In this document: positions 35,352-45,188 of the stretch, piece after piece
How the letters are laid out: each line of letters begins with the position of its first letter
Numbering within the stretch: position 1 is the stretch's first letter
Assembly: GCF_016917355.1 (NCBI RefSeq)
Contig: NZ_CP070304.1
Coordinates: forward strand, 124,001-188,000
DNA from: Glaciimonas sp. PAMC28666
GTDB taxonomy: Bacteria > Pseudomonadota > Gammaproteobacteria > Burkholderiales > Burkholderiaceae_D
DNA: 64,000 nucleotides
Reading direction: 5' to 3'
Notes under the pieces: model-generated
Told to the model about the DNA's origin: nothing
The model's input: only the letters and a program-made list of their open reading frames with translations
The model's database searches: none
Made by a program: the position numbers and the translations under genes

Positions 35352-36041
35352 ATGTTTCCATGGTTAGGTATTACCAAACTTGCCGACACAACAATGATGC
35401 TGCCATTAGCGGCGGCGTGTGCTGTCTGGATGGTTTGCGGAGGCGCCTGGCGCATGGCTTTCTGGTGGACCCTTTTATTTGGCTTGGGTCTGACTGTGGT
35501 CGCCGCAAGTAAAATTGCTTTTATAGGATGGGGTATCGGGATTCAATCCCTTGACTTCACTGGCTTCAGTGGACACGCAATGCGCACTACAGCCGTCATG
35601 CCTGTGCTGTTTTATCTGTTATCTCAAAAACTACCTCTCCGGACGCGGACGGCAGGCGTTATCCTCGGGATTGCGCTGGGCGTATTCATCGGTATTTCCA
35701 GGCTGGCTGTTCAGGTCCATTCGGTATCGGAAGTCATCAGTGGCTGTCTTTTGGGCGCCTTGGTCAGTATCGGTTTCATCTGGACCTCGAGAACACTCAC
35801 TAAACCGGTGTTACGTCGTTGGCTAATCGCTTTAAGTCTGATAGTTTTGATTCCTGTACCGATGGCAAAACCAGCACCAACGGATCATTGGTTGCAAGTC
35901 ATTTCCTTGTCCCTATCGGGACATAAAAAACCGTTTGAACGCGGATTTTCGGGGACGCATCATTGTTGCGAGATGGAAACGGTTCGTTATGTCATGCCAT
36001 CACAACCTGTAAGTAAGACGGTGCATACTGCGACGCGGTAG
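35352..36041 (+). CDS. PAP2-family membrane phosphatase
   Basis: This is a 229-residue membrane protein with about six hydrophobic helices. The acid-phosphatase motifs are FSGHAMRT (near 75-82, equivalent to PSGH) and SRLAVQVHSVSEVISG (near 117-132, equivalent to SRxxxxxHxxxD, with Glu in the place of the usual Asp). The C-terminal 50 residues are periplasmic or cytoplasmic and contain His and Cys residues (THHCCEME). It may dephosphorylate undecaprenyl diphosphate released during EPS polymerisation. It faces the minus-strand glycosyltransferase operon and ends 51 nt before the end of that operon. Confidence 0.8.
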   Translation: MFPWLGITKLADTTMMLPLAAACAVWMVCGGAWRMAFWWTLLFGLGLTVVAASKIAFIGWGIGIQSLDFTGFSGHAMRTTAVMPVLFYLLSQKLPLRTRTAGVILGIALGVFIGISRLAVQVHSVSEVISGCLLGALVSIGFIWTSRTLTKPVLRRWLIALSLIVLIPVPMAKPAPTDHWLQVISLSLSGHKKPFERGFSGTHHCCEMETVRYVMPSQPVSKTVHTATR

Positions 36042-36092
36042 AATTGTAGTGCAGCACAGCGGGGGTTTGGCCCCGCCCGCTACCGAAAGTGG

Positions 36093-37277
36093 CTATTGGT
36101 TCTTATTTTTCGGCAACAAACTGCCTTTCTCCGTTTTTTCTAAGGGCGCCTCCGCTGACGAATTCGCCATGGGAAGAAAGCGCTCGAGCAATCGTTCGTA
36201 CTGCATCAAAACATCTGGCCACGTGAACAACTCATGAAAACGACTTAGTCCGTGCTGACGCAGGTCCGCCAAGGTTGACGGACTGACTAGCAGCTCGTCC
36301 ATCACACGCGAAAAGTCCTCCGCTCCGTAGAAATAAACCGCCCCATTTCCAGCCACCCAACGATTGAAACGATTGTCGTGAGCTACGACTGGGTTGCCAG
36401 CGCCCATCGCCTCAACCAATGATGGATTTGTTCCCCCCACCTGATGACCATGCACGCAGACTGCACTATGAAAACGCAAAGCCTGAACTATCGCCTTATC
36501 ATAAATTGCGCCGACGAATTTGACTTCGCCACTAGCAGCAGATAAGACCGACTGATGATAGGCGTTATTTTGTTCGAAATTGCCAAGCACCACCAATTGA
36601 TATCCACGGGGTTTTAGCGAGAAACCCTGGACTATCTCTAAAATAGAATTCTCAGGCTCCGCCCTGGCAATCACTGTCAAAAAGCGCCCCGGCTCTAGCC
36701 CCAACGCATGAACAGGCTCAAGAGGCGCGGCAGTGACGCTATCGGCGCCATAAGGTATGGTGGTGATCTTGCTAGCTGCGACCCGCGATTGCAAATGGGC
36801 TTTAATTTGTGGGTGGTCTGCGACCAGATGGTTACCTAGCCAGCAACCAAGCCAATCGTTAAGCCAGAACCAGATTTTGGCACACCTGCCCCACTTTATT
36901 CTCGACCATTCGATGCCGTCCATATTAATAAGGTTCGGAATGCCCTTCAGCCGCAACAGCCCGCAAAATATCGCCGTATTATAACCAAGCGTCAGACACA
37001 AATCGCCAAACTTCGCAGCGTGAACCGTGGCTTTCCAGTCAAAAATGACGGTGCCTTTCGATCCAGTTTGTGACACAGGAATACGTATGCGCTCTACGCC
37101 TTCCCAAACATCTTCGAATAATGAGCCAGCGCCATCTTCCTGGCAATAAACAACGACGCGCCAACCTTGCGCCACCAGATGTAGCGCCAGGTGCTCGGCA
37201 AAAGTTTCAAAACCACCATGCGCAGCGGGTATCCCGCGCGTGCCAAGTATACGTAGGGTCCGAACCAGACTACTCAC
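36093..37277 (-). CDS. GT4 glycosyltransferase with DUF1972 N-terminal domain
   Basis: This is a glycosyltransferase of about 394 residues starting at the GTG at 37277, which overlaps the upstream stop (GTGAGTAG) and has TAGGAG 8 nt before it. The long open frame upstream to 37406 is only the other frame of the preceding gene. The N-terminus LRILGTRGIPAAHGGFETFAEHL is the DUF1972 signature seen in rhamnosyl- and other hexosyltransferases (WchF-like). VIARAEPENSI and the late GGTNPSLVEAMGAGNPVVAHD give the GT-B nucleotide-sugar site. It is the last gene of the long minus-strand EPS operon. The sugar it transfers is unknown. Confidence 0.88.
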   Translation of the reverse strand: MSSLVRTLRILGTRGIPAAHGGFETFAEHLALHLVAQGWRVVVYCQEDGAGSLFEDVWEGVERIRIPVSQTGSKGTVIFDWKATVHAAKFGDLCLTLGYNTAIFCGLLRLKGIPNLINMDGIEWSRIKWGRCAKIWFWLNDWLGCWLGNHLVADHPQIKAHLQSRVAASKITTIPYGADSVTAAPLEPVHALGLEPGRFLTVIARAEPENSILEIVQGFSLKPRGYQLVVLGNFEQNNAYHQSVLSAASGEVKFVGAIYDKAIVQALRFHSAVCVHGHQVGGTNPSLVEAMGAGNPVVAHDNRFNRWVAGNGAVYFYGAEDFSRVMDELLVSPSTLADLRQHGLSRFHELFTWPDVLMQYERLLERFLPMANSSAEAPLEKTEKGSLLPKNKNQ

Positions 37278-38376
37278 TTTTATTACTCCTAACGGTTCTG
37301 GTCTCACCAAAAACCTGCTGTATTTGCTCAAGATAACTAAAGCCCATTTTTTTTGTTGGCTCGATAAATGAACCCTCGCCATACTCATTCCAGCAGCAAA
37401 TGACACCCATCCGATGCGTCAATGCGACATGCGCATCCATAAAATTTTTCGCCGCCTCAAGGTGACTTTTGAACTCTTGGGGTGTTGACATCGATTTGTC
37501 ATGCTCCGCGTCGTCGCTCCCTCCCCAGGGGCGCTTATCCCAACCCGACGTCATCGGTACAATCAGAGGTAGGTTTCCTCTATCGGAAAATCGCTGCCAA
37601 TGCTCTCGATAGCCGCGATCAAGTTCAATATAGCTATGCGACTGCGCAGGACGATCTGGCCCCTGGTGATAGTTATAGGCCGAAAATGCAGCATAACCAG
37701 ATGTTTTTGCGTAGGAGCTGATCATTGGTACATTTGCGCCTGAGCCAGCGACAAAATAAATTCCTTCCAAGCCACCCTCGCGTGCAACTGCCTGCGCCCT
37801 GTCGAGCAATTCCTTCGATGTGCTACCAAAGGATTCAGCCTGTTTTTTTAGCTCGTCAGCAGAAAATATATACACCACCGGTTTACCATCAATCCGCATA
37901 AACTCAGGTCGAGGGAAGTAATACTTGACCCAATACCGCACCATCATTAGCCAATCGTCATAGCTCTTCGGCATGCCATCATGATTTGCCCACAATATAG
38001 AAAATTTTAAATTACCGCGGTTCGGGGCGCGCATAAATGCCGCCAATGCGTGCTCCAGATAGACGTGGTCACCGACCCCGAAATACCAATCAAAAACCAC
38101 ATAACTGATGCCATAATTATTCATCCAGTCAATTTGCCGGCCCATCACATTTGCGGCACCTTCGTCGTACCAGCCCAGAGCGGGTTCCTTATCCGGATAA
38201 GCTTTTAACCGGTCCCACGGAGAGTCTGCCGGAGCATGCGGTTGATGGTTCTTCCAGCCGGGAAAATAGAAAACACCAATTTGATAATCGTCGCTCGGAG
38301 CGGGAGCCGCCATCGCGCTAAGTCCCGTCATGCAAATTCCGAGAACCACTTTGGTCATTATTGCTAGCATGCGCAT
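37270..38376 (-). CDS. Secreted GH99-like (WbsX-type) protein in the EPS operon
   Basis: This is a 368-residue protein with a signal peptide (ending near AMAAPAPS, about residue 24) followed by a GH99-like barrel: IGVFYFPGWKNH, the MGRQIDWMNNYGISYVVFDWYFG strand near 80-100, FSILWANHD, KPVVYIFS, and the C-terminal ICCWNEYGEGSFIEPT near 330. GH99 members cleave internal mannosides, and WbsX relatives occur in polysaccharide loci. Most WbsX proteins there are cytoplasmic; this one looks exported. It overlaps the upstream glycosyltransferase by 13 nt, so it is part of the EPS operon. It could trim or release the polymer (inference). Confidence 0.82.
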   Translation of the reverse strand: MRMLAIMTKVVLGICMTGLSAMAAPAPSDDYQIGVFYFPGWKNHQPHAPADSPWDRLKAYPDKEPALGWYDEGAANVMGRQIDWMNNYGISYVVFDWYFGVGDHVYLEHALAAFMRAPNRGNLKFSILWANHDGMPKSYDDWLMMVRYWVKYYFPRPEFMRIDGKPVVYIFSADELKKQAESFGSTSKELLDRAQAVAREGGLEGIYFVAGSGANVPMISSYAKTSGYAAFSAYNYHQGPDRPAQSHSYIELDRGYREHWQRFSDRGNLPLIVPMTSGWDKRPWGGSDDAEHDKSMSTPQEFKSHLEAAKNFMDAHVALTHRMGVICCWNEYGEGSFIEPTKKMGFSYLEQIQQVFGETRTVRSNKSE

Positions 38377-39506
38377 ACTTCAGTACCTTCCAAATCTTTT
38401 ATTGCTAATAAATAACGCTCTCGCACTTGATGTGCGGGCTGATCCCAATTGAATAACTGCGCCCGTTCGCGAGCGACCAAAGTAAGCCGCGCATGTTCAA
38501 GCGGATCGTTGAGAAGGCGCTGCATGGCTTGCGCCAATCCATCGATATCATCCGGTGCAACCAACAAACCGGCTTCACCGACGACCTCGGGGATCGCCGT
38601 TGTATTGCTGGCGATGACAGGTATTCCTGCAGCCATTGCTTCCAGCGGCGGCATGCCGAATCCTTCCGCAAAGGCAGGATACACAAACAGCCGCGCATGC
38701 CGATACAGAACGGGAAGTTCGGCGTCAGCAACATCTTCAAGAACGCGTACGCGGTCACCAAGACCCAGGCGCGCGATCGTCGAGAAGACGACGTCGAATC
38801 CGAAATCCCGGTGTCCAATCAGCACTAAATTCGGTACGTCTCCCTTTATCAGCGCATACGCTTCCAGTAAACTCCGATGGTTCTTACGCGGCTCAAGACG
38901 ACCGACTGAAAGAATATAATTTCCTGAAACAAGGCCGCGCGCGAACAGCAATTGTCGGCCCTCAGTACCGGGCTTAAAGCGTGATAGGTCAACGCCATTT
39001 AGCACTACCGAAATGCGACTTTCAGAAACCCCGTATAACCGTACAATTTCAGAGCGCGAAAATTCGCTTACCGTAAACAGGTGCGCTGCATGCTTTGCAG
39101 CCAGGCGCATTAACACACGAGAGCGCAACACAAATATCCGCTCAAAATATTCAGGATGAGATTCGAACAAGACGTCGTGAATCGTCACCATTCCAAGACA
39201 ACGTAAAGGCCATGGAAGAACGTACTGTGTATGGAGAATATCCAGTCTATATTGACGGGCCAGCCGTGGCAGTTGCCAGTAAAGTCGCTTCACCGGATTG
39301 GCGTGCGGCATCTTGATACACTGCACGTTAGCGCCAGAAAAGGCCGACGACCAATTCGCTAGCGTCTCCGGTTTATCCAAAAACAAATAAAAATCAATGT
39401 CTGGCGACTGTGCAATGACACGAGAAAATAATTCTAATACGTGCGTACGGGAACCCTGGAATTTGCCGTCAAGGACATGGAAATCGATCCCGACTCTAGT
39501 TTTCAT
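38364..39506 (-). CDS. GT4 glycosyltransferase
   Basis: This is a 380-residue GT-B glycosyltransferase: N-terminal [30 protein letters not shown] and [17 protein letters not shown] near 200, and the donor-site block [25 protein letters not shown] near 285-310 with the EX7E pair (E291 region and E298 region). It belongs to the mannosyltransferase-like GT4 group. It overlaps its upstream neighbour as ATGA and its downstream neighbour by 13 nt. The specific sugar cannot be read from the sequence. Confidence 0.9.
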   Translation of the reverse strand: MKTRVGIDFHVLDGKFQGSRTHVLELFSRVIAQSPDIDFYLFLDKPETLANWSSAFSGANVQCIKMPHANPVKRLYWQLPRLARQYRLDILHTQYVLPWPLRCLGMVTIHDVLFESHPEYFERIFVLRSRVLMRLAAKHAAHLFTVSEFSRSEIVRLYGVSESRISVVLNGVDLSRFKPGTEGRQLLFARGLVSGNYILSVGRLEPRKNHRSLLEAYALIKGDVPNLVLIGHRDFGFDVVFSTIARLGLGDRVRVLEDVADAELPVLYRHARLFVYPAFAEGFGMPPLEAMAAGIPVIASNTTAIPEVVGEAGLLVAPDDIDGLAQAMQRLLNDPLEHARLTLVARERAQLFNWDQPAHQVRERYLLAIKDLEGTEVCAC

Positions 39507-40498
39507 GAAACAGATCCATCCCGAACATTCGCGTTAATCCATTGCGACGGATTAACCTGTTTTCGAAAAAGCCCCCGAATCATGCCAGCAGTATAGAACT
39601 GCAAGTGGATGAACCCCGTGCATGCCAACCCGAATGATTTTCTTTTGAACGCCAAACGCAGAAGCAGAACACCATGCGCAAATAATGTCACAGCCAGGAA
39701 AAGCGAAGAACGATAGACAAGCGCTAAGGACATTGCGAACGAGAGCCAGCCAATGAAGATTACCCAGAACTGCCTAAATTTCATTGCTACCGAAAAAAAA
39801 TGTGGTGTTCGCCATACCGCTCGCATCCATTCACCAGGACCATCTATGTGCCGGGTTTCCCAGCGACGAAACAATAACTGCAAGGAATCTTCGGTTTTGC
39901 CATAATGTTTGATTGCCGGTTCCGCAATTCGCTCTAAAAAATATCCAGCCTGGGTTAGACGCTGCCCAAGTTCTTTTTCTTCATATGAGTGGAGGTTTCT
40001 GTTAGTCAGATAATTGATTTTCTTTATAGCTTCTACGCGATAAAGCCCACCCATATCCAGCGACTCCTGCCTCCCTGCGAACCGACCGTCTTGTTCTTCT
40101 TTTCTGACGTTGAATTCATAATTCCCCCCGCCTAATTCCTCGACCATCCCGCCAACTCCTGCAAGGCTGGGACTGTGCTCCAGGATATCAACAGCATACG
40201 TCAAAAAACTGCTTGTCAGTGCCATATCACCGTCCAGAAGGTAGACATAATCAACGTTCAGGAACTGATATCCCATCTGTGCACCAACACCACAGGACCT
40301 TTCGGATGTGTCCTCGAGCTGAACGATCTTTATCGGATAGCCGCTCGCAATAGCGATCGTTCCATCCGTGGAGCCGCTGTCCGCCAGAATGACCTGACCT
40401 GAATAGGATGATACTGCAGCGATTGCGGACTCGATCGCGCGTGCAATATGGCGCTCTTCGTTCAACGCTTTAATAATCACAGCCAGGCGGATACCCAT
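39503..40498 (-). CDS. GT2 glycosyltransferase
   Basis: This 331-residue family-2 glycosyltransferase opens LAVIIKALNEERHIARAIESAI, then VILADSGSTDGTIAIA, and has the DxD-like metal site YLLDGDMALT near 92. A hydrophobic C-terminal segment (FWVIFIGWLSFAMSLALVYR near 245-265 plus a second) suggests membrane association. It adds one residue to the lipid-linked EPS unit on the cytoplasmic face. It overlaps the following GT4 gene by 4 nt and lies 1 nt from the preceding gene. Confidence 0.9.
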   Translation of the reverse strand: MGIRLAVIIKALNEERHIARAIESAIAAVSSYSGQVILADSGSTDGTIAIASGYPIKIVQLEDTSERSCGVGAQMGYQFLNVDYVYLLDGDMALTSSFLTYAVDILEHSPSLAGVGGMVEELGGGNYEFNVRKEEQDGRFAGRQESLDMGGLYRVEAIKKINYLTNRNLHSYEEKELGQRLTQAGYFLERIAEPAIKHYGKTEDSLQLLFRRWETRHIDGPGEWMRAVWRTPHFFSVAMKFRQFWVIFIGWLSFAMSLALVYRSSLFLAVTLFAHGVLLLRLAFKRKSFGLACTGFIHLQFYTAGMIRGLFRKQVNPSQWINANVRDGSVS

Positions 40499-40499
40499 A

Positions 40500-41747
40500 T
40501 TATTTTCTTTGGCTCTCGATGTCTGCGATTCCGAGAGACTGCGCGGATTTGAAGCTCGAGATCACGACAGACATCATTTTTATGACTGTAGTAATGGCTT
40601 CTGGTCGATAACACTCGGGCAGTCGGCTTTTGCTCACCGCGTCAGAATAGTTGTTAAGCGCCTCTACAATAGCGGACGCGAAGTCGGACGCTGAGTCCGC
40701 CAACTGAAACAAAGCCTTATGCTCAACGGGCAGGCCTTTTACGCCTTGGGATGTTGAAATTACCGGCTTCCCTGTATCGAGAAACTCCAGCGCTTTCATA
40801 TTTACACCACTACCGACAAGCACAGGGTTTACCATCACAAGAGCAGCATCATAGACGTCCGAAACTACCCTCACATTTGATACAAGTTCCACGTTAGTTG
40901 CGTTCGCACAAGCCTGCGTTATTTCATCAACCGGATTAGACCCTGCCACGCGCAGGGTAGCGCCCGCAGACTTCAATATCACCAACGGCCATACCGATTC
41001 AAGCAACCAACGCAGGCCCTGAACATTGTTGGGCATAAAAAGATTCCCCAAAAATGCAACGTCTCGCTTTTTTAACGGACTTAAGCTTAAAGGCAAAGGA
41101 TCGCAAATAGGAGGGACCCAGACCACGTTATCGAAACCTTGAGATTTCCAATAGGTCATATCCTCAATCGAAATGTCGAAAACGAGCGAGGAGCGAGCAA
41201 TGATCTGGCGCTCGAATGCTGCAATATTCCTGCAAGCTAGCCAATGGATAAGCTTCGACCTGAAACTTTTTGCCACCCGACTTTGCTGACGTAAGTAGGT
41301 ATGCTCAACATTATGTGAGCGATAGAATAGTGGAATCTGGAGCCTGGCGGACAGCGCAAGCGCCAGTTTTCCACCAAACAGACCGTCCAAAAAAATTGCA
41401 TTAACGTCTGCAATTCTGGCTGCTTCAACCAAGAGATCAAGTTTGATCGGATCAACATCTCTGGTCGCGACGTAAAGCGAATTGAACAATATCCGAGGCA
41501 GCCGTTTTAACCTTGAATGCCAGGCCCTTGATATATCGAGGAGCGTGAATTCTTCTACCATGCCGCATAGGTTTTCCGACAAAGCCGCTCGCTGACCTGC
41601 CAGATCGCTCTCCCCGCACCAAATAATCAATTGGGCAATTTTTACCCCTTGCTTATGAAACGCTTGCAGACGCCGTAACACATCAACACGACCACCATGG
41701 ATTGGCGGAAATGGCGTTTCATTGCAAATGACAGCAAGCCGCATCAC
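40500..41747 (-). CDS. GT4-type glycosyltransferase
   Basis: This is a 415-residue protein with GT-B features: LAVICNETPFPPIHGGRVDVLRRL at the N-terminus, YRSHNVEHTYLR near 140, DVAFLGNLFMPNNVQGLRWLL near 225, and VNPVLVGSGVNMKALEFLDTGKPVIST near 305-330. The last block is typical of GT4 members such as sugar transferases with PslH/StsE-like sequence. It overlaps the upstream GT2 gene by 4 nt. It presumably adds a further residue to the EPS repeat. Confidence 0.87.
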   Translation of the reverse strand: MMRLAVICNETPFPPIHGGRVDVLRRLQAFHKQGVKIAQLIIWCGESDLAGQRAALSENLCGMVEEFTLLDISRAWHSRLKRLPRILFNSLYVATRDVDPIKLDLLVEAARIADVNAIFLDGLFGGKLALALSARLQIPLFYRSHNVEHTYLRQQSRVAKSFRSKLIHWLACRNIAAFERQIIARSSLVFDISIEDMTYWKSQGFDNVVWVPPICDPLPLSLSPLKKRDVAFLGNLFMPNNVQGLRWLLESVWPLVILKSAGATLRVAGSNPVDEITQACANATNVELVSNVRVVSDVYDAALVMVNPVLVGSGVNMKALEFLDTGKPVISTSQGVKGLPVEHKALFQLADSASDFASAIVEALNNYSDAVSKSRLPECYRPEAITTVIKMMSVVISSFKSAQSLGIADIESQRK

Positions 41748-42784
41748 AAAGTCCCCTCGCCATCGAAACGGCGCTGAATCAATGCCCGAAAAATGATTTT
41801 TGCGGCCTCAAAGTCGCAGCGCTTCAAATACACGGCCGCTTCGAAACATATCGAACGCCATACGCTCCAGAAATGTTGCGGTGTGTGGCGATCGGCAAAA
41901 CGCAGTCGATTGCGATACAGATATTGCAAGGACGTGGCGGAAGGACGTGACCGTTGGCTGGAACCGATAGAGGCGCCTTCCTTATGCAGGATGACACTTG
42001 TAGAAGCCCACGCAAGGTCAAATTTTCCCTTCGCACGCATAGCCCAGTCGATCTCCTCAAAATAGAGAAAATAATCCTCACACATCAAACCTACTTCGTT
42101 CAGAAATGCGCGCGACACCATCATCGAGGCACCCGCCACGTAGTCGAGCGACCGCTCAATCATTTGTGGGTCACGTGTGCCTGAGAGCGTTTCACCCAAG
42201 CCAATATGTGCACCCTTACCAGATTTAAAATCGAAGCGTGAACCACCGAGTGCCTGCACCACATCCGGTTGATCGAAATAGGCCAGCGTAGAGCCGCACA
42301 TGCCTATCTGAGGATTACCCTGCATACGCGACAACAATCCGGAAAGCGAGGTCGCGTTGACGACCGTATCGTTATTCAATAGCCAGATGAAGTTATAATT
42401 TTGGGCAAGAGCATAGCGAATGCCGACGTTATTGCCACCGGCAAAACCTAAATTTCCACCGGTATTGATCAGCACCAATGATGGATCATCTGAAGCGCCA
42501 CCCGCCTCGGCCTTTGCTCTGTCATACTCAACCCAGCGTATAGGCCGCTCGGCACGTGCGGTGACAAAAGTCGGGTGTATGGCGCTATCACTCAAATCGT
42601 CAGCCCAGCGATGAATATGTACCACCGAATCATTGGTGGAGGCATTGTCACAGACGATCACACGAGACCCTGAGGGCAAACCAGGAATGAGGCTGTCGAG
42701 GCAAGAGATTGTGTCCTGCCATCCGTTCCAATTCAGAATCACTACAGCTACCGGCACTGAAATCAATGGTTGCTCTGTATTCAT
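41744..42784 (-). CDS. GT2 glycosyltransferase (rhamnosyltransferase-like)
   Basis: This is a 346-residue GT2 enzyme with VAVVILNWNGWQDTISCLDSL and VIVCDNASTNDS, then GNLGFAGGNNVGIRYAL and the metal site WLLNNDTVV near 150, and EDYFLYFEEIDWAMRAK near 240. This combination (WbbL/RfbF-like) is typical of rhamnosyltransferases, but other sugars are possible. An insertion near 70-105 is longer than in the usual family member. It overlaps both neighbours by 4 nt. Confidence 0.89.
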   Translation of the reverse strand: MNTEQPLISVPVAVVILNWNGWQDTISCLDSLIPGLPSGSRVIVCDNASTNDSVVHIHRWADDLSDSAIHPTFVTARAERPIRWVEYDRAKAEAGGASDDPSLVLINTGGNLGFAGGNNVGIRYALAQNYNFIWLLNNDTVVNATSLSGLLSRMQGNPQIGMCGSTLAYFDQPDVVQALGGSRFDFKSGKGAHIGLGETLSGTRDPQMIERSLDYVAGASMMVSRAFLNEVGLMCEDYFLYFEEIDWAMRAKGKFDLAWASTSVILHKEGASIGSSQRSRPSATSLQYLYRNRLRFADRHTPQHFWSVWRSICFEAAVYLKRCDFEAAKIIFRALIQRRFDGEGTL

Positions 42785-44130
42785 AACGGATTGCTCAATG
42801 CAATTGAAGATTTTTTATTCTTCGTCGCCGAGGCCATCAATCCGAGGAAAATATAAAATAAGGGTAATAGCTCGGGCAATGCATGCACAAATAATAAAAA
42901 CATACAAAAAATGACGCTTGAAATTGCCAGCATATGGTGAATGCTAATACCTTGTTTCAAAGAGAACTTATGCCATGCAGTTTTAGAGGCCACCACGAAT
43001 AAAACCAATAGCAACATCGCGGCAAATATCCCGCTTTCCAATCCCACCAGTAGAAAATAATTATCAATAATATTTCCCATCCTCCCTACGCCGACCCCTT
43101 CCATAGCATGCGTAGGGCCGTAACCAATCAAAGGTGACGATAAAATCTTCGGAATGGCAGACCGTAATACTTCAAGTCGATAAAAGGAGCTGCTACTTTC
43201 TTCGCGTGTGGTTCCTTCTATCAAGCGTGTTATCCAACCACTAACGCTAAAAATAACAAGAAATCCCCAGCCAATCGCCTGCGTTAATAGCAGCATTTTC
43301 AACACGCCATTTTTACATCTGTACCACCATCTCGTTGCGCTGACCAAGGTGATGGCAATTGCTGAAACAATCAGGAGAACCAGACCAGAGCGCGTGACGG
43401 AAAGTATTGAACAGGTCACCAAACCAACTAGCGCAATGAGCCATACTATTTTTTTCCTGGAGGGCTGACTGAATAACCACCACGCAAGGGGAAGCATCAC
43501 AGCTGCGTATTGGGCGAGGACGAGCGGATGCGAGAATGTGCCGTTTGCACGATAGCGCAAGTCACGGGTTTTATCGCCGAACGCTAAAGCGGTGTTGACA
43601 TTCGAGACAACTGATTTAAATAAATTTACTTTTACGAACGATTCTGTCGCTGCGATCAGAGCAACGCCGATACTCGCGAGAACCAGGGCTTTTACAATCG
43701 ATTTGATATCGTCGTCATCGCGAACCACAAAAATGACAGCAAACATCAATAAAAGATTGGTGAAAACTTCTTCTTTAACGTAGCCGTAAATCAAAACCAT
43801 GGAAGCTTGATCCAGGGCAAATGATAATATTAGCAAAAGATGATAAAAAAAGAGTATTCCAAACAGTACCCAATGCTGCGAGATACGCTCTCCTACCCGA
43901 CGTAATTCGATTCCCACATTTAGGAATCGATAAGCCAGCATTAAAAACAACAATGTTTTTATAAGACGCGGCGGCGCCACATTTGGTAGGCCAGATACTT
44001 TTAATTCGCCGTATCCGGGCCACAAAAAAATACAAAAAATTAAGAATAAAACCACCCAGCGCACCGCCCTTGGATTATCAAGACGCTGAGCCAATGGCAT
44101 GGGCGGTTTAAATGTTGTTGTTGAACCCAT
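42781..44130 (-). CDS. O-antigen ligase/polymerase-like membrane protein (Wzy)
   Basis: This is a 449-residue integral membrane protein with about 11-12 hydrophobic helices. The Wzy_C/O-antigen ligase region shows SVTRSGLVLLIVSAIAI near 245 and a long periplasmic loop with SSFYRLEVLRSAIPKILSSPLIGYGPTHAMEG near 315-345. The Arg and the GYGP element are conserved features of this family. In the operon it is the likely EPS polymerase that joins flipped repeat units in the periplasm. Flanking genes are glycosyltransferases and a Wzx flippase, which supports Wzy-dependent assembly. Confidence 0.87.
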   Translation of the reverse strand: MGSTTTFKPPMPLAQRLDNPRAVRWVVLFLIFCIFLWPGYGELKVSGLPNVAPPRLIKTLLFLMLAYRFLNVGIELRRVGERISQHWVLFGILFFYHLLLILSFALDQASMVLIYGYVKEEVFTNLLLMFAVIFVVRDDDDIKSIVKALVLASIGVALIAATESFVKVNLFKSVVSNVNTALAFGDKTRDLRYRANGTFSHPLVLAQYAAVMLPLAWWLFSQPSRKKIVWLIALVGLVTCSILSVTRSGLVLLIVSAIAITLVSATRWWYRCKNGVLKMLLLTQAIGWGFLVIFSVSGWITRLIEGTTREESSSSFYRLEVLRSAIPKILSSPLIGYGPTHAMEGVGVGRMGNIIDNYFLLVGLESGIFAAMLLLVLFVVASKTAWHKFSLKQGISIHHMLAISSVIFCMFLLFVHALPELLPLFYIFLGLMASATKNKKSSIALSNPL

Positions 44131-44132
44131 AA

Positions 44133-45188
44133 TCAGTTATGCAAAGCAGCGTCAAAACGGGAAACTGCAACGTCCCACGTAAATTGGGTAATGTGGCGAT
44201 GCGCCTGCCGGGTTTGCGCAACTCGCGCCGGGGTATCTGTGAGCAAACGTAATAACGGCGGGACTAGCGAGGCCGATAGACGGGGCTGACCATATTGCGT
44301 TGTTTCACCCTCAATGCCATATTCGCGATGTCCACCAATATCGGTCAACACCGTTGCGGCACTACATAGCATCGCTTCGGCAGGCGGCAAAGGCCATCCC
44401 TCAGCCCAGGACGGCGAAAGAAATATCGCAGCGCGGTTGTACAAGCTGCGCAGTAGCACCTGCGACGGGAGCCTATGATATTCAAACCACGGCTCCATAT
44501 CTGGCGGTTCGGCCGGTACGCCGAAGAGAATCACTTTAAGGTCAGGAACGCTGGCCTTGACTGCGCGCAACGCGGCCAATCCATCGCAAGAACCTTTCCA
44601 ATCGAAGTTGTGATACAGCATGATGACGGTATGAGGGTCGCGGGACAGTGCAGGAACGTCTGTACCGAAAGCGGAAAAATCAACGCCGTTAGGGATGTAA
44701 TGCACGGTCTGTCCCTCACTGGCAGCGAATTGCCGCAACCAGTCGGCGATGACAATCTTTTGTAAAGGAAGCCGCCAGGTAGCAAGAACGCGATCTCGGT
44801 CGCCACTCCACTCCTCAAAGTGCTGAATGAGATAGAATTTTTTGCCGCAGCTGGCAGGTTGTTTCACAGCGATTTCTGCGGTTTCCCATGCAGTGGCAAT
44901 GAGTGCATCCGCTCTGCCGAGAGAGGCCGGCGTCATGTCGAGAACCAACCGCATCTGTACCCGTGGATCAACCTTAAACCAGTCAGTGGGAAGCCAGTCG
45001 CGCTTCAGTCTCGACTTGGCATAACGCACACGTTGTCGGAGTGCCGTTGCGCCCGGGATCAAAATCATCTGGTGCGTCACGGTAACCTCATGTCCCCGCG
45101 CAACCAGGCCGTTCGCATACTCATAGACGACCTTGTAGCCGCCCACCGGATGCTGACCCGGTGTGGGAAGAAGAAAATTAATTTTCAC
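44133..45188 (-). CDS. GT4-type glycosyltransferase
   Basis: This is a 351-residue glycosyltransferase starting with GTG at 45188 in a GTGA overlap with the flippase gene; AAAAGGAC lies 7 nt upstream. The N-terminus INFLLPTPGQHPVGGYKVVYEYANGL and the late SPSWAEGWPLPPAEAMLCSAATVLTDIGGHREYG mark a GT-B enzyme, with the donor EX7E motif near 255-265. FYLIQHFEEWSGD near 130 is shared with WsaF-like rhamnosyltransferases. The sugar remains unknown. Confidence 0.88.
   Translation of the reverse strand: MKINFLLPTPGQHPVGGYKVVYEYANGLVARGHEVTVTHQMILIPGATALRQRVRYAKSRLKRDWLPTDWFKVDPRVQMRLVLDMTPASLGRADALIATAWETAEIAVKQPASCGKKFYLIQHFEEWSGDRDRVLATWRLPLQKIVIADWLRQFAASEGQTVHYIPNGVDFSAFGTDVPALSRDPHTVIMLYHNFDWKGSCDGLAALRAVKASVPDLKVILFGVPAEPPDMEPWFEYHRLPSQVLLRSLYNRAAIFLSPSWAEGWPLPPAEAMLCSAATVLTDIGGHREYGIEGETTQYGQPRLSASLVPPLLRLLTDTPARVAQTRQAHRHITQFTWDVAVSRFDAALHN

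Noticed and set aside
37278-37406. N-terminal extension of the DUF1972 glycosyltransferase up to 37406
   Set aside because: It lies inside the preceding gene in another frame, while the GTG at 37277 has a strong AGGAG and matches the family start.
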